Below, piece by piece: positions 8,291 to 16,897 of a stretch of 64,000 nucleotides of DNA. Positions within the stretch are counted from its first letter, which is position 1. Each line of letters opens with the position of its first letter. The position numbers and the translations under genes were made by a program. The notes beneath the pieces were generated by a model that saw only the letters and a program-made list of their open reading frames with translations, had not been told where the DNA came from and ran no database searches. Origin of the DNA: Spirochaetota bacterium (lineage in GTDB: Bacteria; Spirochaetota; UBA4802; JAKQUI01); the NCBI GenBank assembly GCA_029562645.1, contig JAKQUI010000003.1, positions 248,001-312,000 of the forward strand. Reading direction: 5' to 3'.

Positions 8291-9469
8291 ATGCGCCCCT
8301 TCGAGAGCGAGGCCGATCTCGCCGCGCGCGGCGTCATCGGCGCACACGACCTGCCGCCGGAGGGATCGGCCCCCTTTGTCCCGAAACGGATCACCCTGCA
8401 ATGGCACATCACCGGCCGGTGCAATCTCTCCTGCCGTCATTGCTACGACACACGCGAGCACCAGGACGAGCTCCCGTTAGCGGACCTCCGCACGATCCTC
8501 GATGCGTTCACCGCGCGTGTCGCGGCATGGAACGTCCCCGCGCATATCAACATCACGGGCGGCGAGCCGCTCTGCCGGGAGGACCTCTTCGATCTGCTCG
8601 CGTCCATCGGCCCGTCCACCGAGCGCTTCGGCTTCGGCATCCTCACCAACGGCACGCGCATCGGCCCGGACGAGGCCCGGCGGCTCAAGCGGCTCGGCTG
8701 CCGCTTCGTCCAGGTGTCGCTCGAGGGCGGCGAGGCGGCAAACGACGCCATTCGCGGCGCCAATTCGTATCGCGACATCCGACGCGCGGTGCGGGCCCTG
8801 CGACGGCAGCGCATCTACACCATGGTCTCCTTCACCGTCGGAAGAGGAAATGTGCACGCCTTCCCTGAGGCCGCGTACGCCGCGCGCGACGCCGGGGCCG
8901 ACATGATCTGGGCCGACCGCGCGATCCCGCTTGGAAACGCCGCAGGGCAATCGGGCGAATCGATTACGAGCGACGAATACGCCGCATTTCTAGAAGACAT
9001 GTTCGCAATACGGCGTCGTTTTTCGCGCGCGCTCTTCTCGCGCACCCGGGTGTTCATGCACCGGGCCGTGCAGTTCCAGCCGCTTCTGCGCCACGGCGAG
9101 AAGAACGTTGCGCCCTATCGCTGCTCCGCCGGCAGAAACCTTCTGGCGCTCATGCCGGACGGCGCGCTGCTTCCCTGCCGGCGCATGCCCATCGTCGTGG
9201 GAACGCTCCCCGCCGAAGGCCTCGACGAGATATACTATCGCTCGGCCTTGTTCGCGAAGCTCCGCCGCTCCGCGGTCACGGCGCTCGGGTGCGCGGGCTG
9301 CCAGCACGAGACCTCCTGCAATGGCGGCCTTCGGTGCCTCTCCTACGCCCTCACCGGCGATCCCTTTCGGCGCGATCCCCATTGCTCTCTGCCGCACCCG
9401 CAACGGCAGTGTGTCGATGATGTTCCCGCCCCCACGACGCTGTCGCACCCGATGCCATCCATCCCCTAA
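8291..9469 (+). CDS. Radical SAM/SPASM-domain protein
   Basis: The product has 392 residues. The radical SAM cluster motif is C44-x3-C48-x2-C51 (GRCNLSCRHC), followed by the GGEP strand (ITGGEPL) and the usual barrel. The C-terminal region is a SPASM domain for auxiliary iron-sulfur clusters: YRCSAGR, DGALLPCRR, CAGCQHETSC, then NGGLRC and DPHC. The CNGGLRC spacing (x5 instead of x3) departs from the usual CxGGC. SPASM enzymes typically modify ribosomal peptides or proteins. The immediate upstream gene encodes a Cys/Gly-repeat tail, and the GGAGG that serves as this gene's ribosome-binding site lies inside the last Gly codons of that tail. The likely substrate is therefore the upstream protein, by inference. 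Confidence 0.85.
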   Translation: MRPFESEADLAARGVIGAHDLPPEGSAPFVPKRITLQWHITGRCNLSCRHCYDTREHQDELPLADLRTILDAFTARVAAWNVPAHINITGGEPLCREDLFDLLASIGPSTERFGFGILTNGTRIGPDEARRLKRLGCRFVQVSLEGGEAANDAIRGANSYRDIRRAVRALRRQRIYTMVSFTVGRGNVHAFPEAAYAARDAGADMIWADRAIPLGNAAGQSGESITSDEYAAFLEDMFAIRRRFSRALFSRTRVFMHRAVQFQPLLRHGEKNVAPYRCSAGRNLLALMPDGALLPCRRMPIVVGTLPAEGLDEIYYRSALFAKLRRSAVTALGCAGCQHETSCNGGLRCLSYALTGDPFRRDPHCSLPHPQRQCVDDVPAPTTLSHPMPSIP

Positions 9470-10989
9470 TGTCGCTTGACAACTCAGCGCGTTTGGCGGT
9501 ACATCACCCCATGATCACACGGACCGCGTTCGCCGTCATCATCGCGCTCATCCTGTTCGGGTTTGCCGCCCGCCCCCTCTCCGCCAGCTACTACAGCAAG
9601 GGCTGCGGATACTACTCCGCGAAAAAGTACGACAAGGCGCGGGAGATGCTCCAGAAGGCCGTCGAGGAATCGCCCGACAATGGCAACGCATACTTTTTCC
9701 TCGGCGAAGTGGAGAAGCTCACGGGGAACTATCACCGCGCCCGTGAGTGCTACCAGACCGCGCTCGGCAAAAAAAACCTCAACCCCAAATACCGAAAGCT
9801 CGCCCACTGGAACCTGTCGGTGCTTAGCGACATCAAGACCGACTACCCCGCCATGGTGCGGAACCTCAAGGCGGCGTGGCAGAAGACGGGCGATGCCGGG
9901 TCGAAGAAGAAGGTCGAGAACCTCATCAACAAGCTCATGTGGAGCGAGAACGCGGAGGCGATCGAGCTCTACAAGAAGGGCCAGCAGGCCGCCCAGACGG
10001 GCGTCGCGACGCAGGCGGAAACGCACTTCCGCGAGGCCATGCAAAAAGATCCGGCCTTCCTCGCGCCGCGCTTCGAGATCGGCATGATCCAATACCGCGA
10101 CGGGCGCGCGGACGCCGCTGCCGCGAACTTCCGCGAGATCGCGGCGAAGATCCCCTTCTACGGCGAGGTGCATCTCCTGCTTGGCGAGATCGCGTATAAC
10201 GCGCGAACCTATCCGGCCGCCGTCGAGCACTACGGCCGCGCGCTCGAGTTCGCCTTCCTCGACGCGGCGGCGGAATACGAGGTCGTCATGAAGCGCGCGA
10301 CGGCGGCGCTGGCCGCGGACAAGCCGGCCGAGGCGAAGCGCGACCTCCTGCGGATCGGCCGAAAGAAAATAACCGTCGAGGCCGCCCTGCTCCTGTCCAG
10401 TATCTACATAAGAGAATCCGCATACGCCGACGCCCTGAAAACCCTCAAGCGTACGGGGGCGGCGGGCCGAACCAACCCCGAGGTCGTATTCCAGTACGGC
10501 ATCATCGCCCATCTCCAAAAGGACGAGGCCTCCATCGGGCACTTCGACCGCTTGTTCGATATGACCGCCGGCGGCGCGGCGCCGCTGCCCCAGAAGTACT
10601 ACAAGGCGTTCCGGAGCAACCTCAAGGAGCACCACGCGAACGAAAACCACCGCCGGGTAATCGCGATATTCGAGGGGCTGCCGGAGGCCGCGCGCGACCG
10701 CGAGTCCTACGCATACGCCGCGCTGGCCTACTACCGCACGGGCGATTACGCGCGCGCGATTCCCTGCTTCACGAAACACCCCGCCGAGGGCGATGCGCTT
10801 TTCATGCTCGCGCGCTCATACGCCCTCACCGGCGCGCGGCCCGCGGCGAAGGAAACGCTCGCCCGCATGCACGGCTCCCCCGCGCTCTTCCGCAAGGCCC
10901 TTGCGGACGATGCCCTGAACGGCCTCGCGCGCGAGGTGGATGCGGAAAAAAAATCAGCGCCGCGCCCCGATGGCTCTCCGGCCAAGTAA
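9469..10989 (+). CDS. Secreted TPR-repeat protein
   Basis: The product has up to 506 residues. The ATG at 9469 overlaps the previous stop (TAATG), favouring coupled translation. An in-frame ATG at 9511 would place a Sec signal peptide right at the N-terminus (MITRTAFAVIIALILFGF, cut after PLSA). A TTGACA-N18-TACATC box lies between the two starts. The mature part is a series of TPRs, for example YYSAKKYDKAREMLQKAVE, then AYFFLGEVEKLTGNYHRA and LLLGEIAYNARTYPAAVEHY. TPR arrays bind proteins, so it may scaffold the envelope side of the operon's products. It has no enzymatic motif. Confidence 0.75.
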   Translation: MSLDNSARLAVHHPMITRTAFAVIIALILFGFAARPLSASYYSKGCGYYSAKKYDKAREMLQKAVEESPDNGNAYFFLGEVEKLTGNYHRARECYQTALGKKNLNPKYRKLAHWNLSVLSDIKTDYPAMVRNLKAAWQKTGDAGSKKKVENLINKLMWSENAEAIELYKKGQQAAQTGVATQAETHFREAMQKDPAFLAPRFEIGMIQYRDGRADAAAANFREIAAKIPFYGEVHLLLGEIAYNARTYPAAVEHYGRALEFAFLDAAAEYEVVMKRATAALAADKPAEAKRDLLRIGRKKITVEAALLLSSIYIRESAYADALKTLKRTGAAGRTNPEVVFQYGIIAHLQKDEASIGHFDRLFDMTAGGAAPLPQKYYKAFRSNLKEHHANENHRRVIAIFEGLPEAARDRESYAYAALAYYRTGDYARAIPCFTKHPAEGDALFMLARSYALTGARPAAKETLARMHGSPALFRKALADDALNGLAREVDAEKKSAPRPDGSPAK

Positions 10990-11863
10990 TATCGTCATCG
11001 TCCGGCTTGCGGCGCTCGTCCTGGCCGTCGCCGTCGTTTCAATTGCGAATGTCCGCCTGGGGACCCTCGACGTCATCGGCCTCCTCGTCTTCGCGTCCGG
11101 CGCGACCGTATACCTGACGCTCATCAAGCTGGGATCGGCGGACCGGCAGGGCCGGATTGATTATCTCCGGTCGGGGGAGGCGGCGGTTGCGACGCTGGTC
11201 GTCTTCATCCTTACGCTCCTCGTCACCGAAAACGTTTTCGCGCTTCTGGGCGCGGTCATGCTCGCATTTGTCGCGTACAACGTTGCCCGCCGCGTCCTCG
11301 TCGGCACGCACCGCCGCGCGCAGGCCATCGCGGGCGTCATCACGCTGGTCGTCTGCGCCGCCGTGCTCGCGCACCTGTTCTCTTCGATATCGGTCGAACC
11401 CGCACGGCTCGCCGGCGCCCTCCCCGCACTCGGCCTGCCGCACGCGTTTTCGGGCGCGCTCTATCTTCTCCCTCTTTTCATGGCGCTCTCCGGCGCGGCG
11501 CTCTACCTTTTCTCGCGCAGTTTGGATGAGGTCGCGGCCTTTACGCAGGGCGCGCGTTACTTCGAGCTCACCGGCGGACCGTTTCTGCCGGTCGCGCTTC
11601 TCCTGATCGTCATCCGAAGCGCCTTTACCGCGATCGTGTTCCTCTGCCTGGGATGGACCGCCGGAACGGGCGCCTACCTGCAGCGCCGCATGAACGCCGG
11701 CCGCCTCACGGACGACGTCACCGTCGGGCTGGCCGTACTGCTCTATGCGCATCTGATCGCCCTGACGATGCCGCTGGCGGGCCCGATCGGCACCATCGCC
11801 ATCGCTACGCTCCTGTCGCATGTCGCCTACGCTATCACCGCCGGAAGGGGGAACATGTCATGA
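10940..11863 (+). CDS. FecCD-like polytopic membrane protein (ABC permease-like)
   Basis: This hydrophobic protein of 307 residues has about eight to nine membrane segments. It overlaps the end of the TPR gene by 50 bases from this start, or by 20 from an internal ATG at 10970. Its overall layout, and a stretch reading SRSLDEVAAFTQGARYFELTG ahead of a Gly/Pro-containing helix (MPLAGPIGTIAIATL), resemble the C-terminal half of FecCD/BtuC-type permeases, but conservation is weak. It overlaps by four bases with an ABC-type ATPase gene related to FepC/BtuD. A permease of a divergent importer or a membrane anchor are both possible. No solute-binding protein gene lies nearby. Confidence 0.6.
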   Translation: MRKKNQRRAPMALRPSNIVIVRLAALVLAVAVVSIANVRLGTLDVIGLLVFASGATVYLTLIKLGSADRQGRIDYLRSGEAAVATLVVFILTLLVTENVFALLGAVMLAFVAYNVARRVLVGTHRRAQAIAGVITLVVCAAVLAHLFSSISVEPARLAGALPALGLPHAFSGALYLLPLFMALSGAALYLFSRSLDEVAAFTQGARYFELTGGPFLPVALLLIVIRSAFTAIVFLCLGWTAGTGAYLQRRMNAGRLTDDVTVGLAVLLYAHLIALTMPLAGPIGTIAIATLLSHVAYAITAGRGNMS

Positions 11864-12633
11864 TTGAACTTCGCGGAATCGAGCGCCACCGGGGCGAAAC
11901 GACCGTCCTGTCCATACCGCAGGCGCGGTTCAATGACGGGGAGATCATCGGTCTCATCGGCCCGCCGGGCGCGGGGAAATCGTGTCTGCTTTCGATCCTG
12001 GGCGGCGTCGACGAGGACTATCTCGGCGAGGCGCTCTTCGACGACACCCCGCTGCGGTCCATCAAGCGCCGCGAGCGACGGAATCTCGTCGCGCTACTTG
12101 ATCGGACCGGCCCCGAAAACCACGACGAGACCCTGTACAACTTTCTGCTTCTTTCGCGGATCGCCCACAAGCGCTTCATGGAGCCGTTTTCCGATTACGA
12201 CATCCAGGTGGTCGAGGAGCACCTGGCGCACTTCGAGCTCACCGCGCACCGCGCCACGCCGCTGTGCGAGCTCACCGACAGCGCCTACCAGCGCGCGCTC
12301 GTGGCCTTCTCGCTCGCGCGCACCGCGCCGGTGACCCTCCTTGACAATCCAACGAGCGCTCTCGATCCCCGCGCGCAGATGCTGCTCCATCGCGCACTGG
12401 CGCGCGCCGTCATGAGCGGCGGCGCGATCGTCCTGATCGCGTCCAATGATCTCAACTTCGTGCTGCAAACGGCCGACCGGGTGATCGTCCTGCGGGAGGG
12501 GACCGTCCGCGCCGACCTGGGCGCGTCGGCCGTCGAAGCGGACCTTATCCGGGAGCACTTCAATGCGGAGGTGTTCGTTACGCGCAACATCTACAACGGC
12601 AGGCCCAGCGTGCACTTCTTTCCGGAGAGCTGA
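11860..12633 (+). CDS. Degenerate ABC ATPase related to FepC/BtuD
   Basis: The product has 257 residues, and its ATGA start overlaps the permease-like gene. The P-loop is intact (GPPGAGKS, 34-41, K40) and the chain follows the FepC/BtuD layout throughout. Key catalytic positions are changed. The Q-loop residue appears to be Asp81. The signature LSGGQ is LTDSA (138-142). Walker B reads TLLDNPTSALD, with Asn163 in place of the catalytic Glu. The H-loop is SNDLN, with Asn196 in place of His. It may bind ATP but is unlikely to hydrolyse it in the normal way. It closes the plus-strand operon, six bases before a convergent gene. A regulatory or structural role is inferred. Confidence 0.8.
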   Translation: MIELRGIERHRGETTVLSIPQARFNDGEIIGLIGPPGAGKSCLLSILGGVDEDYLGEALFDDTPLRSIKRRERRNLVALLDRTGPENHDETLYNFLLLSRIAHKRFMEPFSDYDIQVVEEHLAHFELTAHRATPLCELTDSAYQRALVAFSLARTAPVTLLDNPTSALDPRAQMLLHRALARAVMSGGAIVLIASNDLNFVLQTADRVIVLREGTVRADLGASAVEADLIREHFNAEVFVTRNIYNGRPSVHFFPES

Positions 12634-12639
12634 CGGAAG

Positions 12640-12987
12640 CTAGACGTAATAGCTCAGCTTGCGCCGGCCCTCCTCGATGCTCTCCACGAAGATGAAATAA
12701 TCGTAGAGGTCAAGCGTCTCGATCATCTTGACGATGTCGTCGTGCACGTTCATTAGGAGGACGCGCCGGTCCATCGATCGCGCCGCGTTGCACATCTCCA
12801 CCAGCGCGTCCAGCCCCGACGAGGTGACCATCGGGACGTTGGTCATGTTGATGACGACGCTCGCACTCTGCGCGATGCGCCGGACCAGCGCCATGAGCTC
12901 GCTCTTGGTGGCGTTGGATATGTTGCCGGAGAGCGTCACGACCCGGATGTCCCTGTAGTCCTCGACGGTATAGTCAATGTCCTTCAC
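12640..12987 (-). CDS. STAS-domain anti-sigma-factor antagonist
   Basis: The product is a 115-residue single STAS domain. The phosphorylation loop reads VTSSGLDALVEM, with the conserved Ser pair in the place where SpoIIAA-type antagonists are phosphorylated. It would bind an anti-sigma kinase and be switched by phosphorylation. A SpoIIE-type phosphatase is encoded at 36554-38206 and a HATPase-type protein at 43942-44415, but neither is adjacent, so pairing is unproven. It lies 35 bases downstream of the Gfo/Idh oxidoreductase gene on the same strand and converges on the degenerate ABC operon. Confidence 0.85.
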   Translation of the reverse strand: MKDIDYTVEDYRDIRVVTLSGNISNATKSELMALVRRIAQSASVVINMTNVPMVTSSGLDALVEMCNAARSMDRRVLLMNVHDDIVKMIETLDLYDYFIFVESIEEGRRKLSYYV

Positions 12988-13022
12988 GGATCACCCCCGG
13001 CCGCGCCGCGCACGTCCCCGCG

Positions 13023-14021
13023 CTACTTCGCCGCGGCGACCGACGACGGCTGCACCCTCCCCAGCATGCTGCGCACCTGCCGCTCGATCTCCAGCGTGGT
13101 CTCGAGGATGGTAATGTCGGAGGTGTTTGAGACCATGGGCGTCGCGCCGTTTTTCACGCAGTCGTAGAAGTGCTCGATCTCCAGCTTCAAGGGATTGTCC
13201 TTGCGCACCGTGAGCTCCTCGACGAACGACTCCTGGCTGTACTTGATGTTCTCTTTCGTGAGCAGATAGGCATTGCTCGCCTGACGGTGGATATGGATGT
13301 CCTGCGTCGAGAAGTCCAGGAAAAGATAGGACTTCTCCTGGCTGATCGACAGGGTGCGGATCTTCCGCTGCGTTACGCGCGACGAGGTGATGGAGGCGAT
13401 GCAGCCGCTCTCGAACTGCAGCACGGCGTGCGCGTAGTCCTCGACCGCGGTGTAGATGGAGCCGCCCGAGGCGCTCACGCGGACGACCGGCGAATTGACC
13501 AGGTTCATCACGATGTCCACGTCGTGGATCATGAGGTCCAGGACCACGCCCACGTCCTTGATCCGCGGCGAGAAGGGGCTCAGGCGCCTCGACTCGATGA
13601 TGAGCGGCGTATTGACGGTCTTCGAGAGCTCCTGCACGGCCCCGTTGAACCGCTCGACGTGCCCCACCTGAAAGATGAGCTTCTTGCTCTTCGCCTTCTC
13701 CGCGAGCTCACGGGCCTGCTCCGCCGTGTCGGTCACCGGCTTTTCGACGAGCACATGGACATTGTTATCCAGCGCGAGCGTCGCGCACTGATAATGGAGG
13801 CTGGTCGGCACCGCGATGATGCAGCATTCGATTTTCTTCACCAGGTCCTCGACGTCGCCGAACGCGGTCGTTTCGAATTTCGTCGCGATCTCTTTCGCCC
13901 GATCCGGGTTCGCGTCGTACACGCCAACCAGGACGAACTTGTCCTTGAGCATGTTCACCACGTTCACGTGATACTGCCCCATGTGACCCACGCCAATTAC
14001 GCCCATCTTCAAACGTTTCAT
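13023..14021 (-). CDS. Gfo/Idh/MocA-family NAD(P)-dependent oxidoreductase
   Basis: The product has 332 residues. The start is fixed by an AAAGGAA ribosome-binding site eight bases upstream of the ATG; the longer open frame upstream is not protein-like. The N-terminus carries the Rossmann nucleotide-binding motif GVGHMGQYH and later the family motif EKPVTDTAEQA, whose Lys lies at the active site. It should oxidise or reduce a sugar or sugar nucleotide. Members of this family include UDP-GlcNAc 3-dehydrogenases that work with a partner aminotransferase in making amide-linked lipid A. No aminotransferase is present here, so the substrate stays open. Confidence 0.8.
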   Translation of the reverse strand: MKRLKMGVIGVGHMGQYHVNVVNMLKDKFVLVGVYDANPDRAKEIATKFETTAFGDVEDLVKKIECCIIAVPTSLHYQCATLALDNNVHVLVEKPVTDTAEQARELAEKAKSKKLIFQVGHVERFNGAVQELSKTVNTPLIIESRRLSPFSPRIKDVGVVLDLMIHDVDIVMNLVNSPVVRVSASGGSIYTAVEDYAHAVLQFESGCIASITSSRVTQRKIRTLSISQEKSYLFLDFSTQDIHIHRQASNAYLLTKENIKYSQESFVEELTVRKDNPLKLEIEHFYDCVKNGATPMVSNTSDITILETTLEIERQVRSMLGRVQPSSVAAAK

Positions 14022-14157
14022 AGTGCATTCCTTTTGCGTACCGATTGTTGTTACGCCCCTGCATCCATCCGCGCCCGCGGCATACGAATAGGCATCTATC
14101 CGGCCGAACCGGAAAACGTCAATTCGAAATTGCGGACACGGTTCCCGACATGCTCCA

Positions 14158-15237
14158 TCACCCCGCGAGGAAGTCGTCAACGGCCGCGCGCAACTCCCCC
14201 TCGGGGACCGGCTGATTGATCCGCGGCTCGCCCACGCCGGCAAGCAGCACGAACCGTATCTCCCCGCCCGCGTTCTTTTTGTCGTAGCGCATGTGCGCAA
14301 CCACCTGCGCCGCGTTGAGCGCGAGCCCGCGCGGGATGAGATCGTAACGCGCCGCGAGCTCACGATACTCGCGTGCGACCCGCTCGTCTAATAGTCCCCG
14401 CGCGCGCGACAGGTCGATCGCGATCTGCATCCCCGCCGCGACCGCCGCGCCGTGCATGATCCCGCGGTACTCGAGGCACGATTCGATGGCGTGACCCGCC
14501 GTATGGCCGAAGTTGAGAATGGCCCGAAGGCCGCCCTCGCGCTCATCCTGCGACACAACACCCGCCTTGAAACCCGCCGAGCGAAACACCAGCTCCTCGA
14601 GCGTGTCCGGACGTCGAATCGAGGCGAGATCGTTTTCCCTGAGCATCGTACACAGCGACGGCTCGCCGATGAGGGCGTGCTTGAGCGATTCGGCGATCCC
14701 GTTCTTCAGCTCCTCGTCCGGCAGGGTCTCGATGAACGCGATATCGGCGACGACGGCGGCCGGCTGATGAAAAGCGCCGACGATATTCTTTCCCGCCGAT
14801 ATGTTCACGGCGACCTTGCCGCCGATGCTCGCATCAACCATCGCCAGGAGCGTCGTCGGCACCTGGATGAACCGGACGCCGCGCATGTAGGCGGCGGCCA
14901 CAAACCCTGCGAAATCGCCGACCACGCCGCCCCCGATCGCGATCACGGTCGCCCCGCGCCCGTATCCCCGCGAGAGCAGTTCGTTGAAATACCGCTCCGC
15001 ATGCGCGTACGATTTCCGCTCCTCGCCGTCGGGCATGGGAAGCAGGTCCGCGGACTCAAGCCCGGCAAGAACCCGTTCGATGTACGCGCCATGAAGTTCG
15101 AGCACGCGTTGGCTCACGATCACCGCGCAGCGCTCCCGGCGATCCACGAAGTGCGCCCAATCGCCGCTCTCCAACGCGCCACAACCGATTGTGACGCGGT
15201 ATGCGCGCTCGCCGAAGGGTACCGTGATCGTCTTCAT
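14158..15237 (-). CDS. aroB: 3-dehydroquinate synthase
   Basis: The product has 359 residues from the ATG that overlaps the Nudix stop (ATGA). It has the NAD- and metal-binding signatures of AroB: IGGGVVGDFAGFVAA, the PTTLLAMVDASIGGK segment, and the Zn-ligand GHTAGHAIE. It converts DAHP to 3-dehydroquinate, the second step of the shikimate pathway. DAHP synthase (20453-21469) and prephenate dehydratase (21545-22594) are encoded further upstream in separate clusters. It sits in an rnc-Nudix-aroB run with four-base overlaps, which suggests coupled translation. Confidence 0.95.
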   Translation of the reverse strand: MKTITVPFGERAYRVTIGCGALESGDWAHFVDRRERCAVIVSQRVLELHGAYIERVLAGLESADLLPMPDGEERKSYAHAERYFNELLSRGYGRGATVIAIGGGVVGDFAGFVAAAYMRGVRFIQVPTTLLAMVDASIGGKVAVNISAGKNIVGAFHQPAAVVADIAFIETLPDEELKNGIAESLKHALIGEPSLCTMLRENDLASIRRPDTLEELVFRSAGFKAGVVSQDEREGGLRAILNFGHTAGHAIESCLEYRGIMHGAAVAAGMQIAIDLSRARGLLDERVAREYRELAARYDLIPRGLALNAAQVVAHMRYDKKNAGGEIRFVLLAGVGEPRINQPVPEGELRAAVDDFLAG

Positions 15238-15692
15238 AGGGGCAGCCACTGCGTGGCCTGATAGCGCGCGCACGAAAAGGAATCGCTGAGGATCGAGCCG
15301 ATCTCGTCGCGAAGCGGCGGAAAGATGATGATGTCGTCGAGCTCGTCGAGACCGAAAAAGCGGTAGGTGTACAGGCGACGGTCGTTTCCGAGGTGCAAGT
15401 CCCCGTTGCGGCGGACCCCGCGAAACACCACGTTCACGATGTGTCGCCGCGCGTCGGGGTTGATGGAGTCGGACACCAAAAGGAGCTCCCCGACCTCGAG
15501 CGAGATGCCCAGCTCCTCCTTCATTTCCCGCTCGAGCGCCTGCGGCAGGGTCTCACCGAAGCCCACGCCGCCGCCCGGAAGGAGCCAGTAGATGTCGTCT
15601 TTTTTCTTGTGGGCGATCAGGAGGACGCGGCCGTCTTCGACGATAAGCGCGGAGACCCGCACGCGTACGGCGCCCCCCATGCGGAACTTCAT
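15234..15692 (-). CDS. Nudix hydrolase
   Basis: The product has 152 residues. The complete Nudix box is present, starting GGGVGFGETLPQALERE and ending MKEELGI, so a metal-dependent pyrophosphohydrolase is expected. The substrate cannot be read from the sequence. Candidates are oxidised nucleotides, nucleotide sugars or dinucleoside polyphosphates. Both its start and its stop overlap neighbours by four bases (rnc upstream, aroB downstream). Confidence 0.9.
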   Translation of the reverse strand: MKFRMGGAVRVRVSALIVEDGRVLLIAHKKKDDIYWLLPGGGVGFGETLPQALEREMKEELGISLEVGELLLVSDSINPDARRHIVNVVFRGVRRNGDLHLGNDRRLYTYRFFGLDELDDIIIFPPLRDEIGSILSDSFSCARYQATQWLPL

Positions 15693-16447
15693 AGCGGCGC
15701 GTCTCCCCGATGGATGATCTCCAGCGCGTGCAGCGCGGCCTCGATCTCGGCCTTGCGCTTGCTGCTCCCGGTCCCCACGCAGATGTCCCGCCCCTGGACC
15801 ACGAGCTGGACCAGGAAGTTCTTGTTATGATCCGGGCCGCTCTCCTCGATGACGCGGTATTCGGGACGGTCCTTGTACTTTTTCTGGACGATCTCCTGGA
15901 GGGTCGTCTTGGGATCGCGATAGTACGAGAGGCGGTCGATGCGGTCGATGGCACCCTTGAGCAATCCAAGGACGAACCGCCTGCTCTCCCTGAGCCCCGC
16001 ATCGAGATACACGGCGCCGATCAGCGCTTCGACCGTGTTGGCGAGAATCGACGTGCGGTCGCGTCCGCCGCTCATCTCCTCGCCGCGCCCCATCTGGATG
16101 TAGCTGCCGAGGTTAAGCTCGCGGGCGACCGCAGCGAGGGTCGCCTCCGACACCACCGCGGACTTGATCTTGGCCAGGTCGCCTTCGAGATAGTCTTCGA
16201 ATTTTTTAAAGAGGTATTCGTTTACGACAAGGGCGAGCACGGAATCCCCGAGGTATTCGAGCCGTTCATTGTCTTTGGCGATCGCCCCGCATTCGTTGAC
16301 ATATGAACGATGGGTAAGCGCTTTGCCAAGCAGGCTCTTGTTCCTGAACCGAAGCTTAAGCACGGACTGGAGGTGCTCAAGCTGCCGGTATCTGCTCCGT
16401 TTCGATTTCCGGTGATGGTCGCTGGTGCTGTTTTCGTCATCATCCAT
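15689..16447 (-). CDS. rnc: Ribonuclease III
   Basis: The product has 252 residues. The catalytic domain carries the RNase III signature ERLEYLGDSVLALVV and a second acidic cluster (NTVEALIGAVYLDAG). A double-stranded RNA-binding domain occupies the C-terminus (TTLQEIVQKKYKD onward, with SSKRKAEIEAALHAL). It cleaves dsRNA in rRNA maturation and RNA turnover. A short, charged N-terminal extension precedes the domain. It follows acpP by 38 bases, an arrangement common in bacteria. Confidence 0.95.
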   Translation of the reverse strand: MDDDENSTSDHHRKSKRSRYRQLEHLQSVLKLRFRNKSLLGKALTHRSYVNECGAIAKDNERLEYLGDSVLALVVNEYLFKKFEDYLEGDLAKIKSAVVSEATLAAVARELNLGSYIQMGRGEEMSGGRDRTSILANTVEALIGAVYLDAGLRESRRFVLGLLKGAIDRIDRLSYYRDPKTTLQEIVQKKYKDRPEYRVIEESGPDHNKNFLVQLVVQGRDICVGTGSSKRKAEIEAALHALEIIHRGDAPL

Positions 16448-16485
16448 TATCGTGGGATACTTCCACCGGTGCGGGACGCACCGGA

Positions 16486-16722
16486 CTACTTGAGCTTACT
16501 GTTGATATAGTTGATCGCGTCGCCCACCGTCACGATCTTTTCCGCTTCCTCGTCGGATATCTCGATGCCAAACTCCTCCTCGAGCGTCATAACGAGCTCG
16601 ACGGTGTCCAGCGAATCGGCCCCCAGATCGTCCACAAACGACGCCTCGAGAGTCACTTCCGACTCGTCCACGCCGAGTTGATCCACGATGAGCTTCTTTA
16701 TTCTTTCAAAATCAACTGCCAT
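16486..16722 (-). CDS. acpP: Acyl carrier protein
   Basis: This acidic protein of 78 residues is the standard ACP length. The phosphopantetheine attachment site is the Ser of [13 protein letters not shown]. It carries growing acyl chains in fatty-acid synthesis. A strong promoter (16840-16868) and an AAGGAGGA ribosome-binding site precede it, so it can be expressed apart from rpmF. The usual plsX-fabHDG genes are missing between rpmF and acpP. Confidence 0.97.
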   Translation of the reverse strand: MAVDFERIKKLIVDQLGVDESEVTLEASFVDDLGADSLDTVELVMTLEEEFGIEISDEEAEKIVTVGDAINYINSKLK

Positions 16723-16839
16723 TGCGGTACGTCCTCCTTCTCGTTATTCTTCACACACCATAACGCCGGCGCTACCTCCGCACCCGGCGCGTACGCCGCC
16801 GGGGAAACGGATAACAACAGACCTCTCTATTCGATGGCA

Positions 16840-16868
16840 CCTATAAAACGGTTTACGCTCCTTGTCAA
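16840..16868 (-). promoter_or_regulatory. Sigma70-type promoter of acpP
   Basis: On the minus strand TTGACA (16863-16868), a 17-base spacer and TATAGG (16840-16845) form a strong promoter. The start would be near 16833, giving a leader of about 110 bases before acpP. The leader contains GC-rich inverted stretches. Confidence 0.7.
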
Positions 16869-16897
16869 GCCATTATACCCGCCCCGGAACCGGGGGC

